DNA of 64,000 nucleotides from an uncultured Kordiimonas sp. (GTDB lineage: Bacteria; Pseudomonadota; Alphaproteobacteria; Sphingomonadales; Kordiimonadaceae). Position 1 is the first letter of the stretch, and every line of letters begins with the position of its first letter. A program made the translations under genes and the position numbers. Below the pieces are notes generated by a model that did no database searches, had not been told where the DNA came from, and saw only the letters and a list, made by a program, of their open reading frames with translations. The DNA is taken from NCBI GenBank assembly GCA_947503575.1, contig CANNDZ010000001.1, positions 744,001 to 808,000 of the forward strand, in the 5' to 3' direction. Shown here one piece after another: positions 1 to 9,789 of the stretch.

Positions 1-13
1 GAGCCAGTGGATG

Positions 14-60
14 CCGGGGTCAAGCCCCGGTATGACGGTGAGATGTATCAAGCCCCGGTA
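14..60. repeat. REP-like palindromic intergenic repeat
   Basis: CCGGGG-TCAAG-CCCCGG stem-loop at 14-30; TCAAGCCCCGGTA occurs at 20-32 and again at 48-60; resembles GC-rich REP-type elements of alphaproteobacteria. Confidence 0.5.
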
Positions 61-99
61 GGGCAAGTGAGCCCGGGGGTAGGCTCCGTTTTCAGGGCA

Positions 100-1182
100 T
101 CATCGTACCGGCAAAGTTAGCGCAATGCCGCTGCCGCCGCTATCTTGTTGTGCCTGCAGGTTGAACAGAATACGCAGCATCATGAAAACTTCTTTACTGC
201 TGGTGTCGCCGCTGTCGATAGCAAACCAGGTGCCCAAATGGTTAACCGAAACAATTGCGGATGAGGGGCGGTTATTACTGGTTTTTACACGGAACCCGAG
301 CCGATCATGAACTTCACGGTCCTGGATGGCCGGGTCCAGCGTGTCCTCCTCAATAAAAGAGGACAAATACCGCATCACGCCGAGCAAAGGCCTGGTCTCA
401 AGCGCAAGGGTTGAGCTGTCGCCCTTTAAACCCAGCGAAAGCTTTACTTCACTGCTTTCAGGATCAAGGCCGAAGGTTTTATGAACCTCTGTCCAGTCCG
501 GGGACCGCCTGCCTTCGTCGGACAAAATCATTACCAAAGTGTCTGATTTTTCGCCTGCGACTTCAGTGCCGATAGTAATTTTGCCGGCTCTTTGCAGGTT
601 CCCGAGAGCAGACACTGCGCGCGTGAAGCGCCGGTACTCTGCAGGAAATCCGCTGGATTGACTATATTGCTGATCATAATTGCGAACACCATTGATCGAG
701 CGCGAAAGCGGCAGAAGAACAGTGTCCAGCGACCAGCCATTTTCCAGCAAAATGAAAATTGGAGGAAGCTTGATGGGCAGCAATAGCTCTTTTGAAAATT
801 CCCTGCCTAACAGGGGCTTGTAGACGATGGTTGGCTGCTCGGCATAACTGATGCTGGGCGATAGCCTGCCCGTGGATACCACGCTGCTGTCGAGTGTCGC
901 TTCCCCGCCCAGGCGGAATGTCAGATCCGGGGACACAGTGATGCTGTCAATTTGCATGAATACAGGGGCTTCGGAATGGCGCAGACGAACCAGATTTGCC
1001 AGCAGCTCTTCACGGTCTGTGGCGGCAATAACCTCGATATAGTTCCCGCGGCTTTCTTCCAAATATTGCGGCCCAAAGCTTGAGCAAGCTGCCAAATGCA
1101 GGCAAGCCAAAATGCCAAGGCCCCAGTTAATGCAGCTATGGCTTTTTGCCAATAACGCGTTCACGACACGTTCCAAATGCAT
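100..1182 (-). CDS. putative lipoprotein of unknown function
   Basis: 360 aa ORF; N-terminal hydrophobic segment ending in lipobox-like LAAC. Confidence 0.6.
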   Translation of the reverse strand: MHLERVVNALLAKSHSCINWGLGILACLHLAACSSFGPQYLEESRGNYIEVIAATDREELLANLVRLRHSEAPVFMQIDSITVSPDLTFRLGGEATLDSSVVSTGRLSPSISYAEQPTIVYKPLLGREFSKELLLPIKLPPIFILLENGWSLDTVLLPLSRSINGVRNYDQQYSQSSGFPAEYRRFTRAVSALGNLQRAGKITIGTEVAGEKSDTLVMILSDEGRRSPDWTEVHKTFGLDPESSEVKLSLGLKGDSSTLALETRPLLGVMRYLSSFIEEDTLDPAIQDREVHDRLGFRVKTSNNRPSSAIVSVNHLGTWFAIDSGDTSSKEVFMMLRILFNLQAQQDSGGSGIALTLPVR

Positions 1183-1498
1183 AGTTGTTCTCCGGCCCCT
1201 GATCGAGAATGATTGCTTTGTAATACGTACACTCTGGAGTTGAATGTAGGCACTTTCAAGAGGCGATTACCAGATGACTGGGCATCTGAAGATGTCAGGC
1301 AAGCCCAAGAAACCCTGAAGAAGGATGAGATTTAGCCACAATTTGCCTGTGTGCCTCGCTCAACTGATTGGGCTTCAGAGATGTTCTGTGATGGTCGGGT
1401 TGCGTGAGGCTCTTGTTTATTTTTGGGTGGCGATGATGCGCGGTGCTTTGATCAAGAAATAGACCGCCCGATAATGTGGCATTCAGCATTACGTTCGC

Positions 1499-1972
1499 TT
1501 ACATATCCTGCTGAATAAGTGGCAAATGCTTCTTTACAGGCGAAGACTGAATGATCGAAGAGTTGGTCATCGCAAAGGGGATGATTTTATCAATGAGCGC
1601 TTGCATATCTTCTATCGATGAAACATAGGCGCGGGCGAGGAAACAATCCTCCCCGGTGATGCGGTCACACTCCACAACTTCAGGTATGGTTTGGAGTAAC
1701 TTGGCAACCTTTTCCAATTGCCCCGGAATGGGCCGTATGCGCAGCCAACAGGCAATATGATACCCGAGTGCTTTAGGGTTGATCGAGATCGTATATCCTT
1801 CAATTATGCCTGCTTCTTCAAGCCTTTTTATGCGTTCCGCCACACTGGGCGGCGACAGCCCAATCATGCGACCAAGTTCTGCGTGGCTAATCCTGGCGTT
1901 GTCAAACAGGGCATCCATAATACGCGCGTCGACACTGTCGATTTTGCCACTTTCATAACGAAGGCGTTTCAT
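1499..1972 (-). CDS. Lrp/AsnC family transcriptional regulator
   Basis: DARIMDALFDNARISHAELGRMIGLSPPSVAERIKRLEEAGIIEGY HTH plus RAM-like C-terminal domain. Confidence 0.92.
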   Translation of the reverse strand: MKRLRYESGKIDSVDARIMDALFDNARISHAELGRMIGLSPPSVAERIKRLEEAGIIEGYTISINPKALGYHIACWLRIRPIPGQLEKVAKLLQTIPEVVECDRITGEDCFLARAYVSSIEDMQALIDKIIPFAMTNSSIIQSSPVKKHLPLIQQDM

Positions 1973-2052
1973 TAATTTAGCCTTTAAAAATTAGAAAAAA
2001 AATAACTATCACATTTTAACATCTATATCAAAGACCGGAATAGCATTGGATA

Positions 2053-2940
2053 ATGCGTGGCTTAACAACGATGCAGTATTATATGACGCAACCACCGTTC
2101 ACGAAATTGGCCGAGACCTTGCCGCCGCACGCCTGGTTCGGTGTTAGCGCGGTTTTCCATTACCTTGGTCCGTCGTTCGCCGTTCTGTTGTTTCCGGCTA
2201 TTGGTGTATTTGGGGTGGCCTGGATGCGGATTGCGTTTGCGGCGATTATATTTGAACCGTTCACCCGACCAATTGACACCATCCGTACCACCGATAACGC
2301 GACACGTCTTCTGCTCGTTGGGCTGGGCGCCTGCCTTGCCGTCATGAACACGTCATTTTATCTGGCGCTTGATAGGCTTCCTATGAGTTTGGTAGCAGCG
2401 ATTGAGTTCGTTGGTACAATTGGGGTCGCTCTTTACGGCCTGCGTACGCGCCGGAATATGGTTGCATTAGCACTCTCTGTTCTAGGGGTTTTCATCCTTA
2501 TTGACGTCAAATGGTCGAGCGACCCGCTGGGGTTATTTTGGGCTTTTCTGAACGGCGTGTTTTTTGTTGGCTACGTCGTTCTTGGTCATAAAGTGTCTGA
2601 ACATGGTGCCGGCGATGGCATTAAGCTGCTGGGGGCGGCAATGTTGATCGCTTTCATCTTTATTATGCCCGTTGGGTTCGTCGAGGCAGCAGGCGCGTTT
2701 GGCGCTTCTGAACTCATTCTTGCGGGCATTGCCGTTGCGCTCTGTTCGTCTGTTGTGCCGTATGTCTGTGACCAGCTTGCCATGTCGCGCTTACCACGGT
2801 CGAGCTTTGCGCTTCTCCTCGCTTTGCTGCCCGCAACGGCGACGGTCATAGGCGTAATCGTGCTCGGACAAATCCCATCCTCAACAGATATTGCGGGCAT
2901 CGCCTTCGTGATGATCGGTATCGCGATCCACAGGTCGTGA
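2053..2940 (+). CDS. EamA/RhtA-like DMT family transporter
   Basis: 295 aa, about 10 hydrophobic segments, DMT-like repeats; divergent from the Lrp gene. Confidence 0.85.
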   Translation: MRGLTTMQYYMTQPPFTKLAETLPPHAWFGVSAVFHYLGPSFAVLLFPAIGVFGVAWMRIAFAAIIFEPFTRPIDTIRTTDNATRLLLVGLGACLAVMNTSFYLALDRLPMSLVAAIEFVGTIGVALYGLRTRRNMVALALSVLGVFILIDVKWSSDPLGLFWAFLNGVFFVGYVVLGHKVSEHGAGDGIKLLGAAMLIAFIFIMPVGFVEAAGAFGASELILAGIAVALCSSVVPYVCDQLAMSRLPRSSFALLLALLPATATVIGVIVLGQIPSSTDIAGIAFVMIGIAIHRS

Positions 2941-2983
2941 GGTCACATTTTAATTGTTTGGAAAGAAGAAAGAAACCAGAACC

Positions 2984-3946
2984 ATGGACTATAAACGGCT
3001 AGGAAAAACGGGGCTTGAGGTCTCAAATATTGCACTCGGGACGATGACATTTGGTGACGGCGCGGATGAAGCGATGAGCGGTGCAGTTTACGCAAAGGCG
3101 CGCGACCATGGCATAAATTTGTTTGATTGCGCCAATGTCTATGCCGGTGGGGAGGCTGAAAAAATTCTTGGCCGCCTCATCAATGGTCACCGTCACGACG
3201 TCATTATAACCTCCAAAGCCTATTATCCGATGAGCGACAAGCCCAACGACCGGGGTCTTAGTCGCAAACATCTGAGGCAAAACCTGGATGCCAGTCTCCA
3301 ACGCCTCAATATAGACTATATAGATATCTATTTTCTCCACGGGTTCGATACCATGACGCCTCTTGAGGAGAGTATTAGCGCGCTGGCCGATTTTGTACGC
3401 GAGGGCAAGATACTTTACCTCGGTATCAGCAACTTTGCGGCGTGGCAGGTGATGAAAGCAATCAGCGTCGCAAAGGCGTTGGGCACAGATATCCACTGCA
3501 TACAACCCATGTACAATCTCCTTAAGAGGCAGGCGGAGGTAGAACTTTTCCCAATGGCGGCATCTGAAGACCTTGGCGTGCTGGCTTATGGTCCGGTTGC
3601 CGGCGGGCTTTTGACAGGCAAGTATCTTGCGGGCCAGCCACAGGAGGGACGGTTTAATGACAGTAAGGATTATCAGGAGCGATATAAAGGCGACCTGATT
3701 GCAAACTCAGTGGCAAAATTTAATATGCTTGCTGAAGAATACGGACATAAACCTTCTAGTCTCGCAATAGCGTGGGCAGCATCTCATCCCTCGGTTACTG
3801 CGCCGCTCATTGGTGCCAGAACACCCGAGCAATTGACAGATGGCCTTGCCGCCAGCGAGGTTCCCCAAACAGATGCGCTTTGGCAGGCATTGTCGCGGCT
3901 CGTTCCCGCGCCTGCCGCTGCAAATGACAGAAATGACGAAGACTGA
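2984..3946 (+). CDS. aldo/keto reductase
   Basis: MDYKRLGKTGLEVSNIALGTMTFG...DCANVYAGGEAEKILGR...DIYFLHGFD; ORF opens at 2954, conserved start at 2984. Confidence 0.9.
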   Translation: MDYKRLGKTGLEVSNIALGTMTFGDGADEAMSGAVYAKARDHGINLFDCANVYAGGEAEKILGRLINGHRHDVIITSKAYYPMSDKPNDRGLSRKHLRQNLDASLQRLNIDYIDIYFLHGFDTMTPLEESISALADFVREGKILYLGISNFAAWQVMKAISVAKALGTDIHCIQPMYNLLKRQAEVELFPMAASEDLGVLAYGPVAGGLLTGKYLAGQPQEGRFNDSKDYQERYKGDLIANSVAKFNMLAEEYGHKPSSLAIAWAASHPSVTAPLIGARTPEQLTDGLAASEVPQTDALWQALSRLVPAPAAANDRNDED

Positions 3947-3968
3947 TTGCGGTAATAAAGGATGCAAC

Positions 3969-4187
3969 AAATCCATGGTCAAAGCCGTAACGTCTACTGC
4001 ATTGACTTTACCCTGCATGATCGGGTTGACTTATGGTCTCGTTTATTTTTGGGGTGGTGATGATGCGCGGTGCTTTACTTTTTTCATTTCTTTTTCACGC
4101 GCGGTAACGACATCATGTGGGTTGATGCGCAAATATTGGATAGCTATCGAGGCCAATAGAGGAACGGCGCTTCCATTTGCAAATTGG
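3969..4187 (+). pseudogene. internally deleted duplicate of the downstream PD40 gene
   Basis: 3969-4095 matches 4711-4837 and 4088-4187 matches 5666-5766; junction is a shared 8-bp TTCTTTTT. Confidence 0.8.
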
Positions 4188-4250
4188 CCCACCCAAAAAA
4201 ATGCAGTAAACCTGTTACAACAAACAATTGTCGAAAGGGGACCCTGCAGC

Positions 4251-4667
4251 ATGATTGCCTATGTCACTGTCGGTGCTGATGACATCGCGCGCGCGAAACG
4301 CTTTTACTCTGCGTTTCTGCCAGCCCTTGATTACGAACTGACAGAGAGCACAGAGGGCCTCGCTTATGCGCTGCCCCAACAGGCGGGCCAATCAGTTTGT
4401 TCGCCGGATTTGTATGTTAAGCCAACCTTCGATGGACGGCCGGCCTCCGCCGGGAACGGTGCGATGATCGCGTTTGAGGCTCGCAGTCAACAGCAGGTTC
4501 GTGACCTTCACGCCGCCGCGCTTTCCGCGGGCGGCCAGGATGAGGGCCAGCCGGGCTTCCGTGCAAGGTATGGACCCCATTTTTATGTCAGCTACCTGCG
4601 CGACCCTCAAGGCAACAAGATCGCCCTGTTCTCCAGCGATCCGAACGAACCGGGGCGAGACGGATAA
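4251..4667 (+). CDS. VOC family (glyoxalase-like) protein
   Basis: MIAYVTVGADDIARAKRFYSAFLPALDYEL...FYVSYLRDPQGNKIALFS; upstream part of the 3840-4667 ORF is read-through of the pseudogene region. Confidence 0.85.
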   Translation: MIAYVTVGADDIARAKRFYSAFLPALDYELTESTEGLAYALPQQAGQSVCSPDLYVKPTFDGRPASAGNGAMIAFEARSQQQVRDLHAAALSAGGQDEGQPGFRARYGPHFYVSYLRDPQGNKIALFSSDPNEPGRDG

Positions 4668-4804
4668 GGCGGTGCTTCGCGCTCATCCCTCGGTTACTGC
4701 GACGCTCATTAAATTCATGGTCAAAGCCGTAACGTCTACTGCATTGACTTTACCCTGCGCGATCGGGTTGACTTATGGTCTCGTTTATTTTTGGGGTGGT
4801 GATG

Positions 4805-5737
4805 ATGCGCGTTGTTTTGCTTTTTTCAATTCTTTTTGGTGTCTTTAGTCCATCTGCTTTTGCCCAGGACGCTTCTAATCAGAACGACTGGCCCGAGCTC
4901 AAGGGTGACTATTTGGGGCAGCCGGTGCCGGGAACCACGCCGCAGGTTTTTGCCCCCGGCCTCATCTCGCTTGATGGCGAGCGGGAGCTGAACTCCGTTT
5001 TCTCGCCGGATGGGCGCATTTTCATGTTCTCCCGCGTGGTAGAAGGCACCTTCAAGATGTTTTTCAGCTTTCGCCGCAATGATGGCACCTGGCAGGCACC
5101 GCGCATGGCCGCGCTTTCGAGGACATTTCCCGCCCACCGGGATGTGGACATGGTGTTTTCACCGGACGGTGACTGGCTGTATTTTATCTCTGACCGGCCG
5201 CTCAAGGGCTATTCGCTGGAGCGCTATAATATTTGGCGCAGCCGCATCACGCCCGATGGCCTGCATGACCCAGAGCCCCTTGGGGCGCACATTAATGGCC
5301 CCGGCCATGAGCTGTATCCCATGATGGTCGGCGATGGCAGCCTCTACTTCTCTGCCGTGCGGGACAACAGCCTTGGCCGGCGCGACAGCTACCGCGCGCA
5401 GTACGCAAATGGCAAATTTGAAACGCCGGTTAATCTGGGGCCCGGCATCAACAGCGACGTGGACGAGGGCGACATTTACGTCAGCTCGGATGAAAGCTAC
5501 ATCATTCATGTGGCATCAGGCAGGCTGGATGGTTTGGGCGACGGTGACCTTTATATCAGCTTCCGCCAGGCGGACGGCACCTGGGGCCAAGGTGTGAACA
5601 TGGGCCCCAACATCAACACAGACGGGATTGATTATTGCCCGATGGTAACTCCAGACGGGAAATACTTCTTTTTCACGCGTGGTAACGACATCATGTGGGT
5701 TGATGCGCAGATATTGGATAGCTATCGCAGCCAGTAG
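4805..5737 (+). CDS. secreted PD40/WD40-like beta-propeller protein
   Basis: Repeated VFSPDGRIFMFSR, VFSPDGDWLYFISDR, MVTPDGKYFFFTR motifs; signal peptide MRVVLLFSILFGVFSPSAFAQ; ORF opens at 4775. Confidence 0.8.
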   Translation: MRVVLLFSILFGVFSPSAFAQDASNQNDWPELKGDYLGQPVPGTTPQVFAPGLISLDGERELNSVFSPDGRIFMFSRVVEGTFKMFFSFRRNDGTWQAPRMAALSRTFPAHRDVDMVFSPDGDWLYFISDRPLKGYSLERYNIWRSRITPDGLHDPEPLGAHINGPGHELYPMMVGDGSLYFSAVRDNSLGRRDSYRAQYANGKFETPVNLGPGINSDVDEGDIYVSSDESYIIHVASGRLDGLGDGDLYISFRQADGTWGQGVNMGPNINTDGIDYCPMVTPDGKYFFFTRGNDIMWVDAQILDSYRSQ

Positions 5738-5847
5738 AGAAACCGACCTTCAATTTACAAATTGGCTTGAACCATAAAGGCGCGTTCAATGAAAGAGCCG
5801 ACCCTAAGCGTAAAAGTGTAACTATTTTCGCCCATTCTGGAGGGAAC

Positions 5848-7041
5848 ATGACCCAATCGCAAATCCATCCTGATCAGGGCGTCTTCGTGCCAAAGCCAAC
5901 AGAGGTCAAGCAACGGTTCAACAGTTTGGACGTGCTGAGAGGTTTTGCGGTCCTTGCCATTTTTGCCGTTAATATCAAGATGATGGCGAACGGCTTTAAT
6001 CACTATCGGTTTAGTTCGTTTTGGGAGGGCGATGCCGCGCCTTTAATCGCGTGGCTGCTGTCGAACTTTGTCCACGGCAAGTTCATAACCATCTTCACGG
6101 TTCTTTTCGGGGCTGGCCTTGCCCTGCTTCTCGCCCGTGATGAACCCGTGCCCGTAGGGATCGTCCTGCGGCGCCTGTTTTGGCTGGCGGTGTTTGGGGG
6201 TATTCATCTGATTTTCATCCGAGAGGGCGACATTCTGATCTGGTATGCGCTCGTGGGATTTCTGGCCGTGCCCTTTGCCAAGCTGTCCAGTCGATCATTG
6301 TTTACTGTGGGTCTTGGCCTTCAGGTTTTGGTTTTCATCTACTACACCGTTGCCCCCTTGTCGGACACCGACATACCGACCCTGTGGCTGGCCACGCCAG
6401 ACGCGCATCAAGACGTTGCTGCCATTATGCTGGGACCCGTATCCGGGCAGATCGCCGCACGGCTAGAGGCTGCACCCTACTATATGGTCGACCTGCTTTT
6501 GGTCGGTGGGTTCTGGATCGAAACGCTGGGTAAAATGTTATTAGGTATGGCGTTTCTAAAATCGGGCTTCCTTGGCGGAAGGTTGCCTATCAAACACTAT
6601 ATTCTTTGGGGCGTTTTGGGCCTTTTCATCGCAACGGCAAATGATTTGCTGACCCCTTTTCTTGATGTGGAAGACAAGCTGCAAGGCGTTGTCCTGAGTA
6701 TAACAAGCTTCGCTCACTATTACGGCGGTGCCTTGGCTTGGAGTGCTCTTATCATTGGGTGTGTGTCCATGGGCTGGAAAGGTAGCTGGTTAGCGGCGGT
6801 AGGACGCACAGCCTTCACGGTTTATATCCTTCAGTCGGTGATCGGGCTTCTTTTGTTTTCAAGCCTCGGCTTTGGGTTGTTTGGTCAGCTGTCGCTTTTT
6901 CAGCTCATGATCGTCACGCTAATTGTTTGGGGCTTCTTTCTTTGTGCTGCGCCTCTTTGGCTTCGCTATTTCCGCTTCGGCCCCCTTGAATGGATATGGC
7001 GCTCATTGACCTATCAAAAGGTCCAGCGCTTTAGACGATAG
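5848..7041 (+). CDS. DUF418/YeiB-like membrane protein
   Basis: RFNSLDVLRGFAVLAIFAVNI..., multiple TM segments, C-terminal FGPLEWIWRSLTY typical of DUF418; ORF opens at 5767. Confidence 0.85.
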   Translation: MTQSQIHPDQGVFVPKPTEVKQRFNSLDVLRGFAVLAIFAVNIKMMANGFNHYRFSSFWEGDAAPLIAWLLSNFVHGKFITIFTVLFGAGLALLLARDEPVPVGIVLRRLFWLAVFGGIHLIFIREGDILIWYALVGFLAVPFAKLSSRSLFTVGLGLQVLVFIYYTVAPLSDTDIPTLWLATPDAHQDVAAIMLGPVSGQIAARLEAAPYYMVDLLLVGGFWIETLGKMLLGMAFLKSGFLGGRLPIKHYILWGVLGLFIATANDLLTPFLDVEDKLQGVVLSITSFAHYYGGALAWSALIIGCVSMGWKGSWLAAVGRTAFTVYILQSVIGLLLFSSLGFGLFGQLSLFQLMIVTLIVWGFFLCAAPLWLRYFRFGPLEWIWRSLTYQKVQRFRR

Positions 7042-7046
7042 AGCCT

Positions 7047-7847
7047 TTAAACCGGTTCAGCGACAATCACATAATTACGGCAATGACGCAGTGCCCCGTC
7101 AGCGTTTATCATATCAAGCGCCGCCGTGCGCAAGGTTTCACCGCGTTGTTTCAGCGCCTGCGCCAGCGTGCGATCAGTTACCATTTCAAGCCCGCGCGAA
7201 CTTAAATCAATCTGCGCATTTACGAATTTTTGTTTGTACCCAATAGTGAAGTGCTTGACCGCTTGCACTGCAAAGCCAGAGCGTTGCAACGTATCCACCA
7301 CCCACTGCGCGGGGTATTCCCGGTAGGGCCTGTGCCCAGACAGCAAAACGCAGGCGTCGCGGTGACGACCAATTTCCCATATGATCTGCCCTGCCTTTGT
7401 TTCAGGGCGTATGGTAGGCACGTAGGGCTCAAGGCCTGTGATATAAAGCGTGCCGCGTGTCAACGGCCTGAGCCGTGCAAACAGATACGGCTGGAAATAA
7501 GGGGCAAACCCTTCAATAGCCCCCAGCAAATAGTCCGCAAGAACGGTGTCAAACACCTCGTCTTTCAGCAGGGTTGCATCAGCCCAATTGCCCTCCACGA
7601 CTTGGTCTTTTGGTCGCTGTTTGGCGGCAAACTCTTCGCGTACCCAATCGGCCTCATTGGCGGAGCCGGTGACAGCTGTCCAGCGCTCGGTCGGCAGCCC
7701 GGCTACCCAGCTAAGGGAATTAACGCCGGTTCCCGCATCAAGCACCGCGCCCCACGGGCGGTCGCCCTGCATCTGTTCGATATGGCGGTACAGGGCTGAA
7801 TGTTTGCGGTCTTTCATGGGTGGCGCCTCAAGTGTCATGGTAAGCAT
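7047..7847 (-). CDS. class I SAM-dependent methyltransferase-like protein
   Basis: VLDAGTGVNSL motif I-like; VVEGNWADATLL; FDTVLADYLLGAIEG. Confidence 0.65.
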   Translation of the reverse strand: MLTMTLEAPPMKDRKHSALYRHIEQMQGDRPWGAVLDAGTGVNSLSWVAGLPTERWTAVTGSANEADWVREEFAAKQRPKDQVVEGNWADATLLKDEVFDTVLADYLLGAIEGFAPYFQPYLFARLRPLTRGTLYITGLEPYVPTIRPETKAGQIIWEIGRHRDACVLLSGHRPYREYPAQWVVDTLQRSGFAVQAVKHFTIGYKQKFVNAQIDLSSRGLEMVTDRTLAQALKQRGETLRTAALDMINADGALRHCRNYVIVAEPV

Positions 7848-8136
7848 CGCTTATAGGCGCGCGCCCGAGGCTTGACAATGTACCACAGTGCTATTTGAGT
7901 CCCTTTGGAATGAAGGCAGCCTTCCCTCGATGGCGCAGCCTGTTTTTGTTGCCTGCATGAGTGGAAATTTTAACCGGTAGGCCATAGACTTAGGTTTAAA
8001 TGAGGCATCTGGCCCCTAGCCTTTCGCGGCTCTTATGCTAGGCTGCTATCACTCAGTAGTATAGTATAGCATTCCAGTATGGGAGCCTGATTGCGGCACG
8101 CGCTCAAGGCAGGCGAACCAGGAAAGACGGAAAGGT

Positions 8137-9228
8137 GTGGTTGTGCGAAAGTTCAGTTTTTTCTTCCTGATCGCCGCTCTTGTGTCAACAGCGCCAAACG
8201 CAGGCGCCGAAGACTATGAATACCGGACAATCCGCGATCCCCGTAAGCTGACGGACGAACAATCGACCAGGGCAGCCGCCAACTATCAGCGCTATTGCTC
8301 GCTGTGCCACGGCGCGGACAGGCAGGGGTATGTGAACGATCACGCCCCTTCGTTGCGCAGCAAAAGTCTTTTCAGTTCCGGTGTGCCGCACGAGGTGCTG
8401 CGCCCCATCCAGTATGGTCGGGATGGCACGCCCATGGGCGGCTATCTCGATGAAGTGGGCGGGCCGCTGACGCTTGATGAAACCTGGGATCTGACCTATT
8501 GGCTGTTTTGGCAGGCCGACACCGAGCGTGTGCGTATCACCAAAGAGCTGGTGCAAGGTGATCCCGCGCGCGGCAGGGACCTGTATGCCGAGCACTGCAC
8601 CGAATGCCACGGCGCAAACGGCGAGGGTGTGACCGCGCCCGCGCTTGGCAACGCCTCTGCGCTGTCGCACAACTCTGACGAATTTATCCGCTATGCGATC
8701 CGCGAAGGGCGCGACGGCACGCCGATGCAGCCCTGGAAAGATATATTATCGTCCACAGATATTGATAACCTGACGGCGTTCCTCAGGAGCCGTGCCAGCG
8801 GCTGGGAGCAGTCCAAGGTGGTGCTGCGGGACGTGCCGACGCCCGACCAGTATGTCATCAACAAAGCGGGCGACGACCCGGACTTTGACCTGCAGGATGG
8901 CCTTTATGTGTCCTCGCCTGACCTGTTGCGGGCGCTGGAGGCAAAGAACCGGATGGTTCTTTTGGACACCCGCGTCACATCTGTTTGGCAACGCGTACAC
9001 ATCGAAGGGGCCGTGCCGCTACCCTATTATGTGGATCTTGACGATGTGGTCGCTGATTTGCCGAGAGATGTGCAGATTGTGGCTTATTGTTCCTGCCCGC
9101 GCGCGGCGGCAGATCATGTGGTGGGGCAACTTAGGGAGCGTGGCTTTACCCGCACGGCCACCCTGTATGAGGGTATTTTTGGCTGGATGAACATGGGCTT
9201 TCCGGTCGTCAACGGTAAATCCCAATAG
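8137..9228 (+). CDS. diheme cytochrome c with C-terminal rhodanese domain
   Basis: Two CXXCH motifs (CSLCH, CTECH) after a signal peptide; C-terminal VLLDTRVTSVWQRVHIEGAVPLPY...VAYCSCPRAAADHVVGQLRERGF rhodanese-like. Confidence 0.85.
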   Translation: MVVRKFSFFFLIAALVSTAPNAGAEDYEYRTIRDPRKLTDEQSTRAAANYQRYCSLCHGADRQGYVNDHAPSLRSKSLFSSGVPHEVLRPIQYGRDGTPMGGYLDEVGGPLTLDETWDLTYWLFWQADTERVRITKELVQGDPARGRDLYAEHCTECHGANGEGVTAPALGNASALSHNSDEFIRYAIREGRDGTPMQPWKDILSSTDIDNLTAFLRSRASGWEQSKVVLRDVPTPDQYVINKAGDDPDFDLQDGLYVSSPDLLRALEAKNRMVLLDTRVTSVWQRVHIEGAVPLPYYVDLDDVVADLPRDVQIVAYCSCPRAAADHVVGQLRERGFTRTATLYEGIFGWMNMGFPVVNGKSQ

Positions 9229-9303
9229 AATTATACCGTCAACTCGGGTTATCCTTGACCTGCCGCTCAGCAGCGGTGGTTTGAGGAAAAGAGGGAGACG
9301 AGC

Positions 9304-9660
9304 ATGACGTATGTGGATGGATTTGTTGCAGCGGTACCAACGGCAAACAAGGAAAAATACCGCAAACACGCCGAAGAAGCCGCGGTGTTTTTTAAACGGC
9401 ACGGTGCCCTGCAGGTGATGGAATGCTGGGGTGATGAAGTGCCAAAAGGCGAGGTGACCGATTTCTATGGTGCAGTGAAAGCGAGCGAAGATGAGACCGT
9501 TGTTTTCGCGCTGGTTATCTGGCCCGATAAAGCGACGCGGGAAGCGGGCAACCCGAAGGTTTTTGCCGATATGGAAGCCGCCGGTAGTGACATGAGCGAG
9601 ATGCCGTTTGACGGCAAACGCATGATCTACGGCGGTTTCGAGACGATTGTTGACGTTTAG
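9304..9660 (+). CDS. DUF1428 family protein
   Basis: MTYVDGFVAAVPTANKEKYRKHAEEAAVFFKRHGALQVMECWGDEVPKGEVTDF. Confidence 0.85.
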   Translation: MTYVDGFVAAVPTANKEKYRKHAEEAAVFFKRHGALQVMECWGDEVPKGEVTDFYGAVKASEDETVVFALVIWPDKATREAGNPKVFADMEAAGSDMSEMPFDGKRMIYGGFETIVDV

Positions 9661-9789
9661 GAAAAGGCCCGCCACACTTTTGATGGTGATCTGACTATAG
9701 TGTATTCGGTGTAGGTGGCATAGCGGTCAGGACGCCACGGGTAACACGCGGCGCGTGCGGCGAAACCGGATAAAGCGGGAGGAACGGCC

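Noticed and set aside
3840-4250. N-terminal part of the 275-aa ORF 3840-4667 as a genuine fusion protein
   Set aside because: It reads out of frame through the AKR 3' end and the PD40 deletion scar; the VOC domain begins at its own ATG at 4251.
7862-8136. Possible riboswitch in the 275-nt gap before the cytochrome c-rhodanese gene
   Set aside because: No recognisable B12 box or other conserved aptamer signature found by eye.
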